From Euryarchaeota archaeon UBA556 (GTDB lineage: Archaea; Thermoplasmatota; Poseidoniia; Poseidoniales; Thalassarchaeaceae), in NCBI GenBank assembly GCA_002494975.1, contig DADI01000074.1:31927-71809 (forward strand): a DNA stretch of 39,883 nt, in the 5' to 3' direction. The notes under the pieces are model-generated. The model did not search any database. It saw nothing but the letters and a program-made list of their open reading frames with translations, and was not told where the DNA came from. Within the stretch, counting starts at the first letter, position 1. Every line of letters starts with the position of its first letter. Positions 24,846 through 34,281 of this stretch are shown here, piece by piece. The translations under genes and the position numbers were made by a program.

Positions 24846-25610
24846 TTATTGTTTTATCCTTAATATTGCATCTCTATCGAATATGCTTACTGCATTTCTT
24901 AAGGCATCATTTTTACTAAACCATTTCGCTTCTTCAATTTCATCCTCTTTTGGTATTATTTTTTCGATTGGAATATCTAACTTACATTTGTATGTGAATG
25001 ATAACCAATTTATTCCTTCTGATGTGAATATATTTTCTTGGATAATTACTCCATCTTCACCTTCGATAATATCTCCAGATTCTCCATGCTCATCAGAGAT
25101 TTCTATATCTATTCCTAGTTCTTCTAGTACTTCTCTCACTGCCCCAACTCTTGGATGTTCGCCATAATCGACAAAACCTCCTGGTAATGTCCAGCAACCT
25201 GTAAAGAATCCTCTTTTCACTTTGGCCATAAGTATCATATTTTCTTCATTCTGGATTATTACTTTTGAGACTACCCTGTGTATTGTTCGGTATACTGACT
25301 CTCTAGCGACAGGATCTACTGCACTATCGCTAATTACAGAATCTTTCCATGCCCAATTCTCTGGCCATTCGATTTTTGGAGTTGCTATTATTACTCTTCT
25401 TTCAGTTTCTCCTAGAATAATATTGTTTTCTCTTTTTTTAACCCAATCAATACCCATTTCAGAGACTTCTTCAACGGTTGGTAAACGTATTAGAAAAATA
25501 TTACCTATCCAGTCAACCCTTCCGGGCTCAGGTATTGCTGGGCCTTCACCATCATTATTGACAAGAAGCAACTTACCATCGTGTTCTAGGTGAATATAAT
25601 CTGAAGTCAT
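24846..25610 (-). CDS. Nudix hydrolase with N-terminal extension
   Basis: A 254-residue protein with a perfect Nudix box at residues 145-167: G-x5-E-x7-REVLEELGI, with Gly145, Glu151, Arg159, Glu160, Glu163, Glu164 and Gly166. Nudix enzymes cleave nucleoside diphosphates linked to another group; the substrate is not evident. Residues 1-110 form an extra N-terminal domain (MTSDYIHLEHDGKLLLVNN...) I cannot name. It is probably in an operon with mdh, whose stop lies 15 bases upstream, and AAGGA precedes the ATG. The pairing with malate dehydrogenase might hint at NAD(H)-type substrates, which is speculation. Ends 20 bases from the convergent tRNA-Pro. Confidence 0.9.
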   Translation of the reverse strand: MTSDYIHLEHDGKLLLVNNDGEGPAIPEPGRVDWIGNIFLIRLPTVEEVSEMGIDWVKKRENNIILGETERRVIIATPKIEWPENWAWKDSVISDSAVDPVARESVYRTIHRVVSKVIIQNEENMILMAKVKRGFFTGCWTLPGGFVDYGEHPRVGAVREVLEELGIDIEISDEHGESGDIIEGEDGVIIQENIFTSEGINWLSFTYKCKLDIPIEKIIPKEDEIEEAKWFSKNDALRNAVSIFDRDAILRIKQ

Positions 25611-25625
25611 CTTTGTTCCTTCTGG

Positions 25626-26564
25626 TTAATATCCCATGATGTCGCTAAGTTGAGACTTATAGAAACTAGCAGAACCTTGTAGATTTTCTAGTTCATGTTT
25701 TTCAAGATCTAATTCTATGATTCTTTCAACTCCATTCTTTCCTAATATTACTGGAACTCCTATGTATACGTCACTTAGGCCATATTCTCCATTCAGCAAT
25801 GCACTACAAGGCAACATTCTTTTACGATCATTCAGAACCGATTCTGCCATAATTGCTGCTGCACTTCCGGGTGCATAGAAAGCGCTCCCTCTTTCTAATA
25901 ACTTGACAATTTCTCCGCCGCCACTAGCCGTTCTCTTAGATATTGATTTTATTGTTTCATCATCTAATAATTGAGTTATAGGGATACCGCCTACTGTAGT
26001 ATATCTTGGTAATGGGACCATTGTATCTCCATGTCCTCCCAAGACCATTGCTTGTACATCTTCATTTGAACAACCTATCGCATCAGATACGAAATGAGTC
26101 ATCCTAGCCGAGTCTAATATTCCTGCTTGACCTATCACCCTATTAGATGGAAATCCAGTGACTTTTTGCATATGGTAAGTCATTAAATCTAAAGGATTTG
26201 TAACCATTATTATAATAGCTTCAGGAGCAAAATCCCTAATTCCTGTTCCAACCTGTGAAATTATTTCTGCATTCTTACCAATCAGATCTTCGCGGCTCAT
26301 ACCGGGTTGTCTTGGGAATCCTGAAGTAACTACTACAACATCTGAACCTGCAATATCCTCGTAATTTGAAGTGCCTGTAATTTTCCCATCATAATTTAGA
26401 ACTTGCCCTCCTTGACTCATATCTAGGGCTTTGCCTTTTGCAAAACCTTCGTATATGTCTAGTAACACAATCTCACCTAATTTCCGTTCAGCCATAACGA
26501 AGGCACACGTAGCACCTACATTACCCGCACCAATCACTGCTATTTTCCTTGCTTCTCTTGCCAT
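25626..26564 (-). CDS. mdh: Malate dehydrogenase (LDH-like family)
   Basis: A 312-residue NAD-dependent dehydrogenase interconverting malate and oxaloacetate. The dinucleotide loop is IGAGNVGAT (residues 11-19) and Asp36 (VLLDIYEG) indicates NAD preference. The substrate loop GFPRQPGMSRED has Arg85 at the position that distinguishes malate from lactate dehydrogenases (Gln in LDH), with Arg91 and Arg154 (DSARM) for carboxylates. The catalytic histidine is His178 in GGHGDTMVPLP. A strong Shine-Dalgarno, GAGGAG, lies 6 bases before the ATG. The Nudix gene follows after 15 bases. Central to the TCA cycle and NADH supply. Confidence 0.96.
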   Translation of the reverse strand: MAREARKIAVIGAGNVGATCAFVMAERKLGEIVLLDIYEGFAKGKALDMSQGGQVLNYDGKITGTSNYEDIAGSDVVVVTSGFPRQPGMSREDLIGKNAEIISQVGTGIRDFAPEAIIIMVTNPLDLMTYHMQKVTGFPSNRVIGQAGILDSARMTHFVSDAIGCSNEDVQAMVLGGHGDTMVPLPRYTTVGGIPITQLLDDETIKSISKRTASGGGEIVKLLERGSAFYAPGSAAAIMAESVLNDRKRMLPCSALLNGEYGLSDVYIGVPVILGKNGVERIIELDLEKHELENLQGSASFYKSQLSDIMGY

Positions 26565-26673
26565 TGAGTTCTCCTCATTATGTGTCCGCAGGTGTTACAT
26601 CCTTAGCCTTTAGTGAGTAATAAACTCCAGTGTCGGGAGAAAATTCTTTTACATTGAATCATTAGGATTTGAT

Positions 26674-27357
26674 ATGGAGTCAAAAAATCGTTCACTTCTT
26701 GCTTTGTTATTAGTTGGATTTGTTCCTTCCATATCTGTGATATTTGGGATTAAGATTATTGATGATGAACTCACATCTCAGATATTTTTTCTCTCCTGTA
26801 AACTATGGATTTTCCTTATACCTACAATTTGGTATTTACGTGTAGATGGTGACACTATATCAAAAAAATTACCATCAAAAGATGGTTTGAAGATGGGACT
26901 GGCAACGGGGTTAGTAATGTCGCTTATTATATTAATTACTTGGCTCATATTTGAGAGCACATTAGAAATAGATCAAATGACTGCCACTTTACAATCAAAC
27001 GGTCTTTCTAATATTAATCTGTACATATTGGGAATGATATATTGGATTTTTCTAAACAGTCTTCTAGAAGAATATGTATTCAGATGGTTTGTGACTACTA
27101 AATCAATTATAATTTTTGGAAATAATAACGCAGGAATAATCTTCTCAGCCTCATTATTTACACTTCACCACGCCATAGCTTTACATTTATTTGGGTTCTT
27201 ATGGTGGCAAACAGCCATCGCCTCTTTCGGACTTTTATCTGCTGCTGCCATTTGGTCATGGCTATACATAAGGTACCGTTCAATATGGGTTTGCTGGCTA
27301 TCTCACGCTATATGTGATGTTGCAGTATTTGGTATTGGTTACACAATTCTATTCTAA
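26674..27357 (+). CDS. CPBP (CAAX/Abi) family intramembrane metalloprotease
   Basis: A 227-residue polytopic membrane protein with about six hydrophobic helices. The CPBP signature residues are all visible: EEYVFRW (Glu132, Glu133, Arg137), LHHAI (His165, His166) and SHAICDV (His211, Asp215). In eukaryotes the family (Rce1) trims prenylated CAAX proteins; bacterial and archaeal members have varied or unknown substrates. AGGA lies 7 bases before the ATG. It stands between the divergent mdh and the pnt operon, with about 120 bases separating it from pntA. Confidence 0.9.
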   Translation: MESKNRSLLALLLVGFVPSISVIFGIKIIDDELTSQIFFLSCKLWIFLIPTIWYLRVDGDTISKKLPSKDGLKMGLATGLVMSLIILITWLIFESTLEIDQMTATLQSNGLSNINLYILGMIYWIFLNSLLEEYVFRWFVTTKSIIIFGNNNAGIIFSASLFTLHHAIALHLFGFLWWQTAIASFGLLSAAAIWSWLYIRYRSIWVCWLSHAICDVAVFGIGYTILF

Positions 27358-27476
27358 ATAATTGTAATGTAACTTTCAGATATTGAAGACATTCACCCGT
27401 TTCATTCAATAATCTGATTCCGTTCGCAGAGGTTGACAATATTGGGCCAGTGGTTCAATTTTGTAGATGTGATATT

Positions 27477-28640
27477 ATGAGGTTAGGAGTTTTGACTGAG
27501 CCCGAGGGCGAAAACAGAGTCGCAATTGTACCAAATTCTGTTAAGAAATTAGTTAAAAAAGGACTAGAAGTTTTGGTCCAATCTGGTGCAGGTAATATGT
27601 CAAATTATTCAGACAGTGAATATGAGTCCGCTGGAGCATCTGTTGTAGAAAGAGAAAGCGTATTATCTTCAGAACTTATTATTTCTATAAGGATGCCACA
27701 AATTTCTGAATTACGCAGTGGACTAAATCTTGTATGTGTCGCCGATCCATTTCGTCACCCAGAGATCATCAAATCATGTATTAGTTCAAATGTCAATTTG
27801 TTTTCTATGGATATGATTCCTAGGAGATTATCTCGTGCTCAATCTATGGATGTTAATTCAAGTCAAGATAATTTAGCTGGATATAAGGCAGTATTACTAG
27901 GTGCCTCATATGTTCCGCGTGGAATACCAATGATGACGACCTCAGCAGGTACTGTTAAGCCCGCTAAAGTAGTAATAATGGGTAGTGGAGTAGCAGGCCT
28001 TCAAGCAATAGCAACGGCCAAAAGATTAGGTGCTATTGTATATGCATCTGATGTTAGAAAATCCGCAGCTGAGCAGATCGAATCTGTTGGAGGACGTTTT
28101 ATTGAAGTTGAAGGTATGGATGATTTTGAGGATGAATCCGGTTATGCGAAACCTCTGACTCCTGAATTTATACAGAAAGTCAATGATACCGTTTGTGAAG
28201 TTGCTTCAGAAGCTGATATTATTGTAACTACTGCTAGAATTTTTGGCCGCCCTGCCCCCATCACAATCCCTGCATCTGCAGTTTCAAATTTTAAATCAGG
28301 GACAGTTATTGTTGATATGAATGCTGATGTAGGTGGTAATTGTGAGTTAACTAGGCCTGGTGAAATTTATACTACTGATAATGGTGTAATAATTGTGGGT
28401 ACCTCTAATCTACCTGGGACACTTGCTAATACGTCCAGCATGCTTTATTCGAATAATCTCACTACTTTCATATTGTCTATCTTAAATGAAGGCGAATTAG
28501 TAATTTCTGAAGAAGATGATATATTAGTTGGAGCACCCGAAGGCTCTGATTTTTATGTTAGTGGCATGGGTGGTGTATTAATCTGTCATGACGGAAAACT
28601 ACATCCCAAACAGACTCGCCTTGGAGGTGCATTAGAATGA
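27477..28640 (+). CDS. pntA: NAD(P) transhydrogenase subunit alpha, part 1 (NAD-binding)
   Basis: The NAD(H)-binding peripheral subunit of the proton-translocating transhydrogenase, 387 residues, the length of the Rhodospirillum PntAA. It opens with MRLGVLTEPEGENRVAIVPN, shows the alanine-dehydrogenase/PntAA fold, and the nucleotide motif VVIMGSGVAGLQAIATAKRLGA followed by VYASDVR. Domain-I residues (IVTTARIFGRPAP and MNADVGGNCELTRPG) match the family. The ATG at 27477 is chosen over the open frame to 27450. Its stop overlaps the ATG of the next gene by 4 bases. The enzyme uses the proton gradient to make NADPH from NADH. Confidence 0.95.
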   Translation: MRLGVLTEPEGENRVAIVPNSVKKLVKKGLEVLVQSGAGNMSNYSDSEYESAGASVVERESVLSSELIISIRMPQISELRSGLNLVCVADPFRHPEIIKSCISSNVNLFSMDMIPRRLSRAQSMDVNSSQDNLAGYKAVLLGASYVPRGIPMMTTSAGTVKPAKVVIMGSGVAGLQAIATAKRLGAIVYASDVRKSAAEQIESVGGRFIEVEGMDDFEDESGYAKPLTPEFIQKVNDTVCEVASEADIIVTTARIFGRPAPITIPASAVSNFKSGTVIVDMNADVGGNCELTRPGEIYTTDNGVIIVGTSNLPGTLANTSSMLYSNNLTTFILSILNEGELVISEEDDILVGAPEGSDFYVSGMGGVLICHDGKLHPKQTRLGGALE

Positions 28641-28948
28641 CTCCTGAATTTTTAATTGCAAATATTACTTTATTCGTACTAGCTATATTTCTTGGTTTTG
28701 AATTGATTACCAAAGTTCCCGCTACTCTTCATACACCTTTGATGAGTGGAGCAAATGCTATCTCAGGAATCAGTATAATTGGCGCACTCATAGGTTCTAA
28801 TATTCTTTATGAGGGTGGAAGTACCGAATTATCAGGACTTCTTGCCTTTATTGCTATTGTTTTAGCAATGATCAACGTAGTAGGTGGTTTCGCCGTTACT
28901 AATAGGATGTTGAATATGATAGCTGGTAAAAAAAGAGGGGGTAAGTAA
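28637..28948 (+). CDS. pntAB: NAD(P) transhydrogenase subunit alpha, part 2 (membrane)
   Basis: A 103-residue membrane subunit with three hydrophobic helices (near 8-25, 36-52 and 66-88). It carries the family stretch TLHTPLMSGANAISGI, which lines the proton path with PntB. This is the three-gene arrangement (alpha-1, alpha-2, beta) of Rhodospirillum-type transhydrogenases rather than the fused E. coli PntA. It overlaps the upstream gene by ATGA and is followed by pntB after one base, so the three should be made in fixed ratio. Confidence 0.95.
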   Translation: MTPEFLIANITLFVLAIFLGFELITKVPATLHTPLMSGANAISGISIIGALIGSNILYEGGSTELSGLLAFIAIVLAMINVVGGFAVTNRMLNMIAGKKRGGK

Positions 28949-28949
28949 G

Positions 28950-30365
28950 ATGGAAGATTGGGTATCAGTCGGCTACCTTATTTCTGCTTCATTATTTATT
29001 TTTGGCCTCAAAAAGTTAGGCCATCCGCGCACTGCGCCATATGGTAATCAATTAGGCGCTCTTGGAATGTTCGTTGCAGTTATCACAACAGTGCTGAGTA
29101 TGCATTTGGCAGGAGGTGCTGAATGGACCCTTATTGTAGCAGGTATGATTATTGGTTCTAGTATAGGATACTGGATGGCCGTTAAAGTTGAAATGACCGG
29201 AATGCCAGAATTAGTAGCTTTATTCAATGGTTTTGGCGGTGCTGCTTCTGCTTTAGTTGCACTTTCCGAGGTCACTAAATACATTAATGATGCTAACACA
29301 TTACCTACTGGACTCGAACTAACTGTGACAATGGTCGCAGCTGGTTTGTCGGCATTAGTAGGCTGGATGACTCTTACAGGTTCTTTACTAGCTATGTATA
29401 AACTGAAAGGTGGGGTGGAAATATTTGGAAAATGGCTTAGAACACCTACATGGGGTCCTCCGTGGCTTAATATTGTGAAAGTCTTGTTAGTCGTAGCTGT
29501 TTTAGTCCTAATTTTCATGAGTATTGAAGATCCTACAAATGTTCAGTATCTTTGGGGTATAATAGCTATTTCTTGTTTGCTTGGTATAATTCTTGTTTTA
29601 CCAATTGGAGGTGCTGATATGCCTGTAGTGGTGTCTTTGCTCAATTCCTTATCTGGAATAGCGGCTGCATTTACAGGATTTATAATAGGTAATTCAGTAC
29701 TTATTATTGCGGGTTCTCTAGTCGGCGCCTCAGGACTTATCCTGACATTCATAATGTGCAAAGCGATGAATAGAACGCTTCCAGATGTCTTGTTCAAGTC
29801 TTTTGGGGGTTCTGAAAAACAATCATTGACTCGAACTAAAGTCGGTTCTGATGCTGAAGAAGTTGCAATGATGGTGGATGGCGCTCAGAAGATAATCATT
29901 GTCCCTGGATACGGCATGGCAGTCAGTCAATGCCAACATCAAGTTAAGGAATTTGCAGACCTTCTGGAAGAAAAATTCGATACTGAAGTTAAGTATGCCA
30001 TTCATCCAGTAGCAGGGCGTATGCCTGGTCACATGAATGTACTATTGGCCGAAGCTAATGTGCCATATGAACAATTAATTGAGATGGATGAAATAAATTC
30101 TGAATTTCCTGAATGCGACATGGCTGTTGTGATTGGTGCAAATGATACATGTAATCCAGCAGCGAGAAGCGGAGAAGGACCACTAGCAGGCATGCCTATA
30201 ATTGATGCAGATAAAGCAAGAACAGTGGTAATTATCAAGAGAAGTTTATCTGTTGGATATGCAGGCGTTGATAACGACTTGTTCTATGAAGATAAAACAA
30301 TGATGCTTTTTGGTGACGGTAAGAAAATGATGAATGAATTAAACACTGCAATCAAAGACTTATGA
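28950..30365 (+). CDS. pntB: NAD(P) transhydrogenase subunit beta
   Basis: The 471-residue membrane/NADP-binding subunit. About eight to nine membrane helices fill residues 1-270 (FNGFGGAASALVALSE and GGADMPVVVSLLNSLSGIAA are conserved channel segments). The NADP domain III starts about 295 with KIIIVPGYGMAVSQCQHQVK, then HPVAGRMPGHMNVLLAEANV, VIGANDTCNPAAR and KRSLSVGYAGVDNDLF, all hallmarks of PntB. It completes the operon; together the subunits couple inward proton flow to NADPH formation. In a marine archaeon that may have a light-driven pump elsewhere this would turn proton gradient into reducing power (inference). Confidence 0.97.
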   Translation: MEDWVSVGYLISASLFIFGLKKLGHPRTAPYGNQLGALGMFVAVITTVLSMHLAGGAEWTLIVAGMIIGSSIGYWMAVKVEMTGMPELVALFNGFGGAASALVALSEVTKYINDANTLPTGLELTVTMVAAGLSALVGWMTLTGSLLAMYKLKGGVEIFGKWLRTPTWGPPWLNIVKVLLVVAVLVLIFMSIEDPTNVQYLWGIIAISCLLGIILVLPIGGADMPVVVSLLNSLSGIAAAFTGFIIGNSVLIIAGSLVGASGLILTFIMCKAMNRTLPDVLFKSFGGSEKQSLTRTKVGSDAEEVAMMVDGAQKIIIVPGYGMAVSQCQHQVKEFADLLEEKFDTEVKYAIHPVAGRMPGHMNVLLAEANVPYEQLIEMDEINSEFPECDMAVVIGANDTCNPAARSGEGPLAGMPIIDADKARTVVIIKRSLSVGYAGVDNDLFYEDKTMMLFGDGKKMMNELNTAIKDL

Positions 30366-30440
30366 TTTGCTTTCTCTAAAGGACCCAGACAAGCAACGGT
30401 TATGTGGTAGTCAACACTCGAATAAACATAGGTGAACTGT

Positions 30441-31496
30441 GTGGCATCCTTCAACTCGAAAGCTCTTGTTGTTTTGTTGATAATTGGTATGGCTGCAATT
30501 CCTGCATTAGGGAACAGTGGAGGGCCACCATATCTGAATCAAGACGGTGATTTAACAGTCAAATATGGTTGTACATGTCATAATAATGGCGCTACTTCTG
30601 AAAGGGCAGTAGTTATGATTACTAGCGTCCCTATAATGTATGAATTAGGTGAAGATTATCAATTAACCATAAGAGTCGCTGATTCCCTAACTCTATCCGG
30701 AGGGGATGGTAATTCAAAAGCAGGATTTTTACTTTCATCTGGATCAATTGGTACATTTACATGGAGTGACGATGAGGACATTCGCATAGCTGCAGATAGT
30801 GATGGAGATATTTCTCATAGTGATACAGATTCCGATGGTGTATGGGTGGTGACTTGGACTGCACCATCTGATGACAGCGGAGACATCAATTTTTGGTTAG
30901 TTGGAAACTCAGTGGATGGAGCAGGAGTTCCTGATACTGAAGATTATTGGAATCTTCTAGCATTTTCGATTAGTCCACCAGGGACTATTAGTAATGAGGA
31001 AAGTGATGCCACCTTATCTACGAGAACAATTTCAGTTGGTGATTACGACTCTCTATTCCTTCTTGAGGAAACTGACGCGCAGAAAGAAGAAAAGAGACAG
31101 GAAGCCATTGCTAAGCAAATATATGAACAAGGTAATCTTTTCTATTGGTTTAGTTTGACTGCATTGATAGTGGGTGCAGTTATACAAAGAGAAGTACTTG
31201 AAAGAAAGTATGATGAAGGTCCAGAATATTTAGCCTTAGAATTAGCATATCCACAAGCTTTGAGACAGGCTGCAGTATCAGTAATATCCTTTGTAATAGC
31301 CGTTAGATGGTTAGCTGAAGATTCTACTCTAGAGTTCCCTCCAAGAGCTCTTCTTGACCCCGAAGCACAAAATGTCACAGATCTTACTAGTTTTGTAATT
31401 GGGTCTACATTCTTATTTAGTGCATGGTTTGCTTATGGAGTTTACAGAACAGTTCTGGCCGCACGAGCCAAACCTAAAGTCAAGGATTTACTTTGA
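30441..31496 (+). CDS. Exported, membrane-anchored protein with CxCH motif (choice-of-anchor V-like)
   Basis: A 351-residue protein from the GTG at 30441, which has AGGTGA a few bases upstream and begins a signal peptide (ALVVLLIIGMAAIPALG). A GTG at 30432 is the alternative. Soon after cleavage comes GCTCHNNG, a C-x-C-H motif in the place where related bacterial exported proteins have CxxCH. The beta-rich domain that follows (about 45-190), with a conserved-looking GNSVDGAGVPDTEDYWN, resembles the choice-of-anchor V/Reeler-like group. Two or three membrane helices lie in the C-terminal third (near 236-252, 275-293 and 318-340) around a charged loop. Heme binding through CxCH would be unusual and is unproven. 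The TatC-like gene starts one base after its stop. Confidence 0.78.
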   Translation: MASFNSKALVVLLIIGMAAIPALGNSGGPPYLNQDGDLTVKYGCTCHNNGATSERAVVMITSVPIMYELGEDYQLTIRVADSLTLSGGDGNSKAGFLLSSGSIGTFTWSDDEDIRIAADSDGDISHSDTDSDGVWVVTWTAPSDDSGDINFWLVGNSVDGAGVPDTEDYWNLLAFSISPPGTISNEESDATLSTRTISVGDYDSLFLLEETDAQKEEKRQEAIAKQIYEQGNLFYWFSLTALIVGAVIQREVLERKYDEGPEYLALELAYPQALRQAAVSVISFVIAVRWLAEDSTLEFPPRALLDPEAQNVTDLTSFVIGSTFLFSAWFAYGVYRTVLAARAKPKVKDLL

Positions 31497-31497
31497 A

Positions 31498-32217
31498 ATG
31501 ATATCTTCTAAGAGAAGTTTAATGCCCGTTTCAGAACACTTTTCTGAATTATATAAAATCATTAGAATTAGTGTCTTAGCTATTATTTTTATTTCATTTA
31601 TCCTATCTTTTCATATTGACAAATTAATACAATACTGGTTAGAAAATATTGGACTTGACACCGAATTAGTAGAATTGTCTATTTACAGCCCTTATGATTG
31701 GATAAATACAAAATGGGCTATTTTACTAATTTTCTCGATAAGTATAGTTTCTCCAATATCTTGTATTAAATTACGAAATTTCGCGTCATCAGGATTATAT
31801 CCAAGGGAACAGAAATGGCTTTCAGTTATTTTATTCTCTAGCGGTTTATTAATGCCTCTTCTAATGTTTACAATCTGGTTTATTGCTCTCCCCTATTGTA
31901 TTGTTTTTTTCAGTCAGATGGGGACTGTAGATGGAATCGTTGCTAAGTATGACGTAGTATCTATCATACATTTAGGTATTGGGATATCATGGATTTTTGT
32001 TATTGGAATTTCGACATTTGTAGTACTGTCATTATCTCGACTTTTTGGTATTGTTGAGGGTGATGAATCCAAAATTAGAATTAGAGTTCTTTTAATTTCT
32101 TTCTCAATTATATTCCTCACTCTACCCGAAACTTATGAGGGTCTGAGAGTTTTCATTGCTTTTTCAACAGCATTCGTCGCTGATTTTTTATCTAGGATGT
32201 CGCCAATATATGAATGA
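31498..32217 (+). CDS. tatC: Divergent TatC-like twin-arginine translocase subunit
   Basis: A 239-residue protein with six predicted membrane helices and the TatC plan. The N-terminal PVSEHFSELYKIIR matches the HLxELRxR cytosolic motif, YSPYDWINTKWAI matches the region before TM2 (family SPFFTPIK), GLYPREQKW keeps the conserved glutamate of the first cytoplasmic loop (E. coli Glu103), and FLTLPETYE replaces the usual TPPD motif. Identity is low but order and spacing fit. TatC with TatA exports folded proteins; no tatA is seen nearby. ATG at 31498 or Met at 31522 could be the start. It follows the CxCH protein without a gap, so the two are co-transcribed. Confidence 0.78.
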   Translation: MISSKRSLMPVSEHFSELYKIIRISVLAIIFISFILSFHIDKLIQYWLENIGLDTELVELSIYSPYDWINTKWAILLIFSISIVSPISCIKLRNFASSGLYPREQKWLSVILFSSGLLMPLLMFTIWFIALPYCIVFFSQMGTVDGIVAKYDVVSIIHLGIGISWIFVIGISTFVVLSLSRLFGIVEGDESKIRIRVLLISFSIIFLTLPETYEGLRVFIAFSTAFVADFLSRMSPIYE

Positions 32218-32270
32218 TTTTTGTACATTATCACAACGTATTAAAATCATAGTTTTGTTTAGGAGTTAAT

Positions 32271-34274
32271 ATGAATACGGCGCGAACAGTTATTTCCGTC
32301 GTCATTGTAATGATTGGTTTATTTGCTAATATTAATTCAGATGTTATCGATGAATGGTTAGATGAACAAACTCCTGAACACGAAGTAGAGAGCGAAATAT
32401 TAGTGGGTGTTCAAAGTTTAGAGAATTGGTTAGTTATACCAGTTTCCTTTGAAGGTGATGGTTTTAATCGTATAAACGCCGAGACAATTCTCAATGGTCA
32501 AAATTCTGCTAGTACATATATGGATCAAATTAGTGGAGGCAATACGTTATTGAATGCCACAATTCTTCCAGAGACTTGGATCACCGAATATGAAATCAAT
32601 CTTTGGGGAGAAGATGGAGAAATAGAAAGAGATTCGGGTAGTGATGGTATTGGTGTTGCTCAGTTAGTTGAAACCGTCGTTAAAGATATGCTTGATGGTA
32701 AAGATTTGTCGGCATGGGATATTGATGGAAATGGTGTAATAGATCGTCTTCTAATACTTCATTCTGCTAACCCTCAGGAAATTGGTGGTGGTTCAAGTTC
32801 TATATGGAGCCATATGTCTGGTTTAGATGAGCCGGTAAATATAGGGCGGTGGTCTATCAGTCACTATACTATAGCATCTACTAAATCTGGAATGGGTACA
32901 ATTGTTCATGAAATGCTTCATCAAATGGGTGCATATGATTTGTATGATGTTCACAGTTCTCTTCCCACAAATAATTGGAATGGGATAGGAGATTGGGGTA
33001 TAATGGCTAGTGGTAATTGGAATGGTAATGGTGCTTCTCCAGCTTTACCTTCTTCCTCAACTCTTGAACTAATCGGCATTAATAGATCAATAAATGTTGA
33101 TCCTAATATAGGCGGAAATTTTTATCTCAATCCTATTTCTAATGGCGGTCATTCCTTATCGATTGAGATTGCTCCGGGTGAATATATTAGAATCACTAAT
33201 AGAGGAGATTTTGGTTTTGATTCTTCACTTCCGGGTTTTGGTATTTTAGTTGAAAAGCAAGATACTAATAATGGCGATTCTAATAGTAATTTAGTTAATA
33301 CTGACGCTAATAACGCCTGGCTAAAGATAATTGAAGCCGATGGCGATGACGCCTTAATCAGGAATAAGGACAGTGGCAGTAATACGGACACCTTTACTAA
33401 TGGTGATAAGTTTGGTAATTTGAATAGTTCTGATGGTATGTTGATATTTGATAATCGAGGCCGATTAGTAAGTTGGTCTGCATCCGTATTTTCTACTAAC
33501 AGTAGTGAATTATTAGTATCTATTAATCCAATAATGAAAACTCAATCTTTTGATGTTTTACCACCAAGGTCACCGGCAGAACTATTGAAGGGTGAAACTC
33601 TTTTTGTAGATGTTTATACTGATACAACATGTCATCTTTCTATTAATGTAAGATCACATAGCGGGAATTATATCAATAAGACTATTCCTCATTTACCGGT
33701 TGGTACTTCTCAAGTTCCTATCATAGATGTTGATGATAGTTTCCCATATACTGGTGATTTAATTGGTAATATTGGTTGTGATGATTATAATTTTAGAGAA
33801 ATTGATTTGAAATGGCATAAAGTAGGGCACCGAATAATTTCTGAGGATTTTCATTCTACAGTAAAATATAATGAAGATAGTAAAATATTTTTATCTCCAG
33901 ATTATGAAGGAGATGGCTCAAGATATTATGATTTAGAGATTCAGGGTGCAGCATCCCGTGTAGCTGAGATTGAAAATACTGGCTCTACTAGTCCAGGCGA
34001 TCAGATAATAATTTCAATTAATCCAGATGGCCTTCTTGTCCCAGGTATGATTGCTAGAGGTGAACTTGTGTTTGTAGACAATTTTGGCATTGAACTAAGA
34101 ATTCCAATTACTCTTGAAGCCGAGTCTTCATTCACTAGTAATTCAGCACTTTCTTGGCTATCTGAACCTGGTAATGGATTATTTCTGATAAGTGTATTGC
34201 TAGCAGTGTCAATATTCACTGGTGGTAAGTCCAAACAAGAGTTATTATCTTCCTCTAGTAAAGCAGAAGAATGA
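32271..34274 (+). CDS. Exported M6-family metalloprotease (immune inhibitor A-like), membrane anchored
   Basis: A 667-residue secreted zinc protease. It has an N-terminal signal peptide (TVISVVIVMIGLFANINS) and the zinc motif HEMLHQMGAYDLYD (His213, Glu214, His217, and the third-ligand Asp region), the HExxHxxGxxDLYD form of peptidase family M6. GDWGIMASGNWNGNG matches the Met-turn of the family. A calcium-type Asp-rich stretch and beta domains follow, and a C-terminal membrane helix (about 635-653) with a charged tail anchors it. AGGAG lies just before the ATG. It is suited to degrade extracellular proteins. It converges with the endA gene. Confidence 0.93.
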   Translation: MNTARTVISVVIVMIGLFANINSDVIDEWLDEQTPEHEVESEILVGVQSLENWLVIPVSFEGDGFNRINAETILNGQNSASTYMDQISGGNTLLNATILPETWITEYEINLWGEDGEIERDSGSDGIGVAQLVETVVKDMLDGKDLSAWDIDGNGVIDRLLILHSANPQEIGGGSSSIWSHMSGLDEPVNIGRWSISHYTIASTKSGMGTIVHEMLHQMGAYDLYDVHSSLPTNNWNGIGDWGIMASGNWNGNGASPALPSSSTLELIGINRSINVDPNIGGNFYLNPISNGGHSLSIEIAPGEYIRITNRGDFGFDSSLPGFGILVEKQDTNNGDSNSNLVNTDANNAWLKIIEADGDDALIRNKDSGSNTDTFTNGDKFGNLNSSDGMLIFDNRGRLVSWSASVFSTNSSELLVSINPIMKTQSFDVLPPRSPAELLKGETLFVDVYTDTTCHLSINVRSHSGNYINKTIPHLPVGTSQVPIIDVDDSFPYTGDLIGNIGCDDYNFREIDLKWHKVGHRIISEDFHSTVKYNEDSKIFLSPDYEGDGSRYYDLEIQGAASRVAEIENTGSTSPGDQIIISINPDGLLVPGMIARGELVFVDNFGIELRIPITLEAESSFTSNSALSWLSEPGNGLFLISVLLAVSIFTGGKSKQELLSSSSKAEE

Positions 34275-34281
34275 AACATTT

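Noticed and set aside
29048..29518. Open frame opposite pntB
   Set aside because: It is a shadow of a conserved PntB membrane region.
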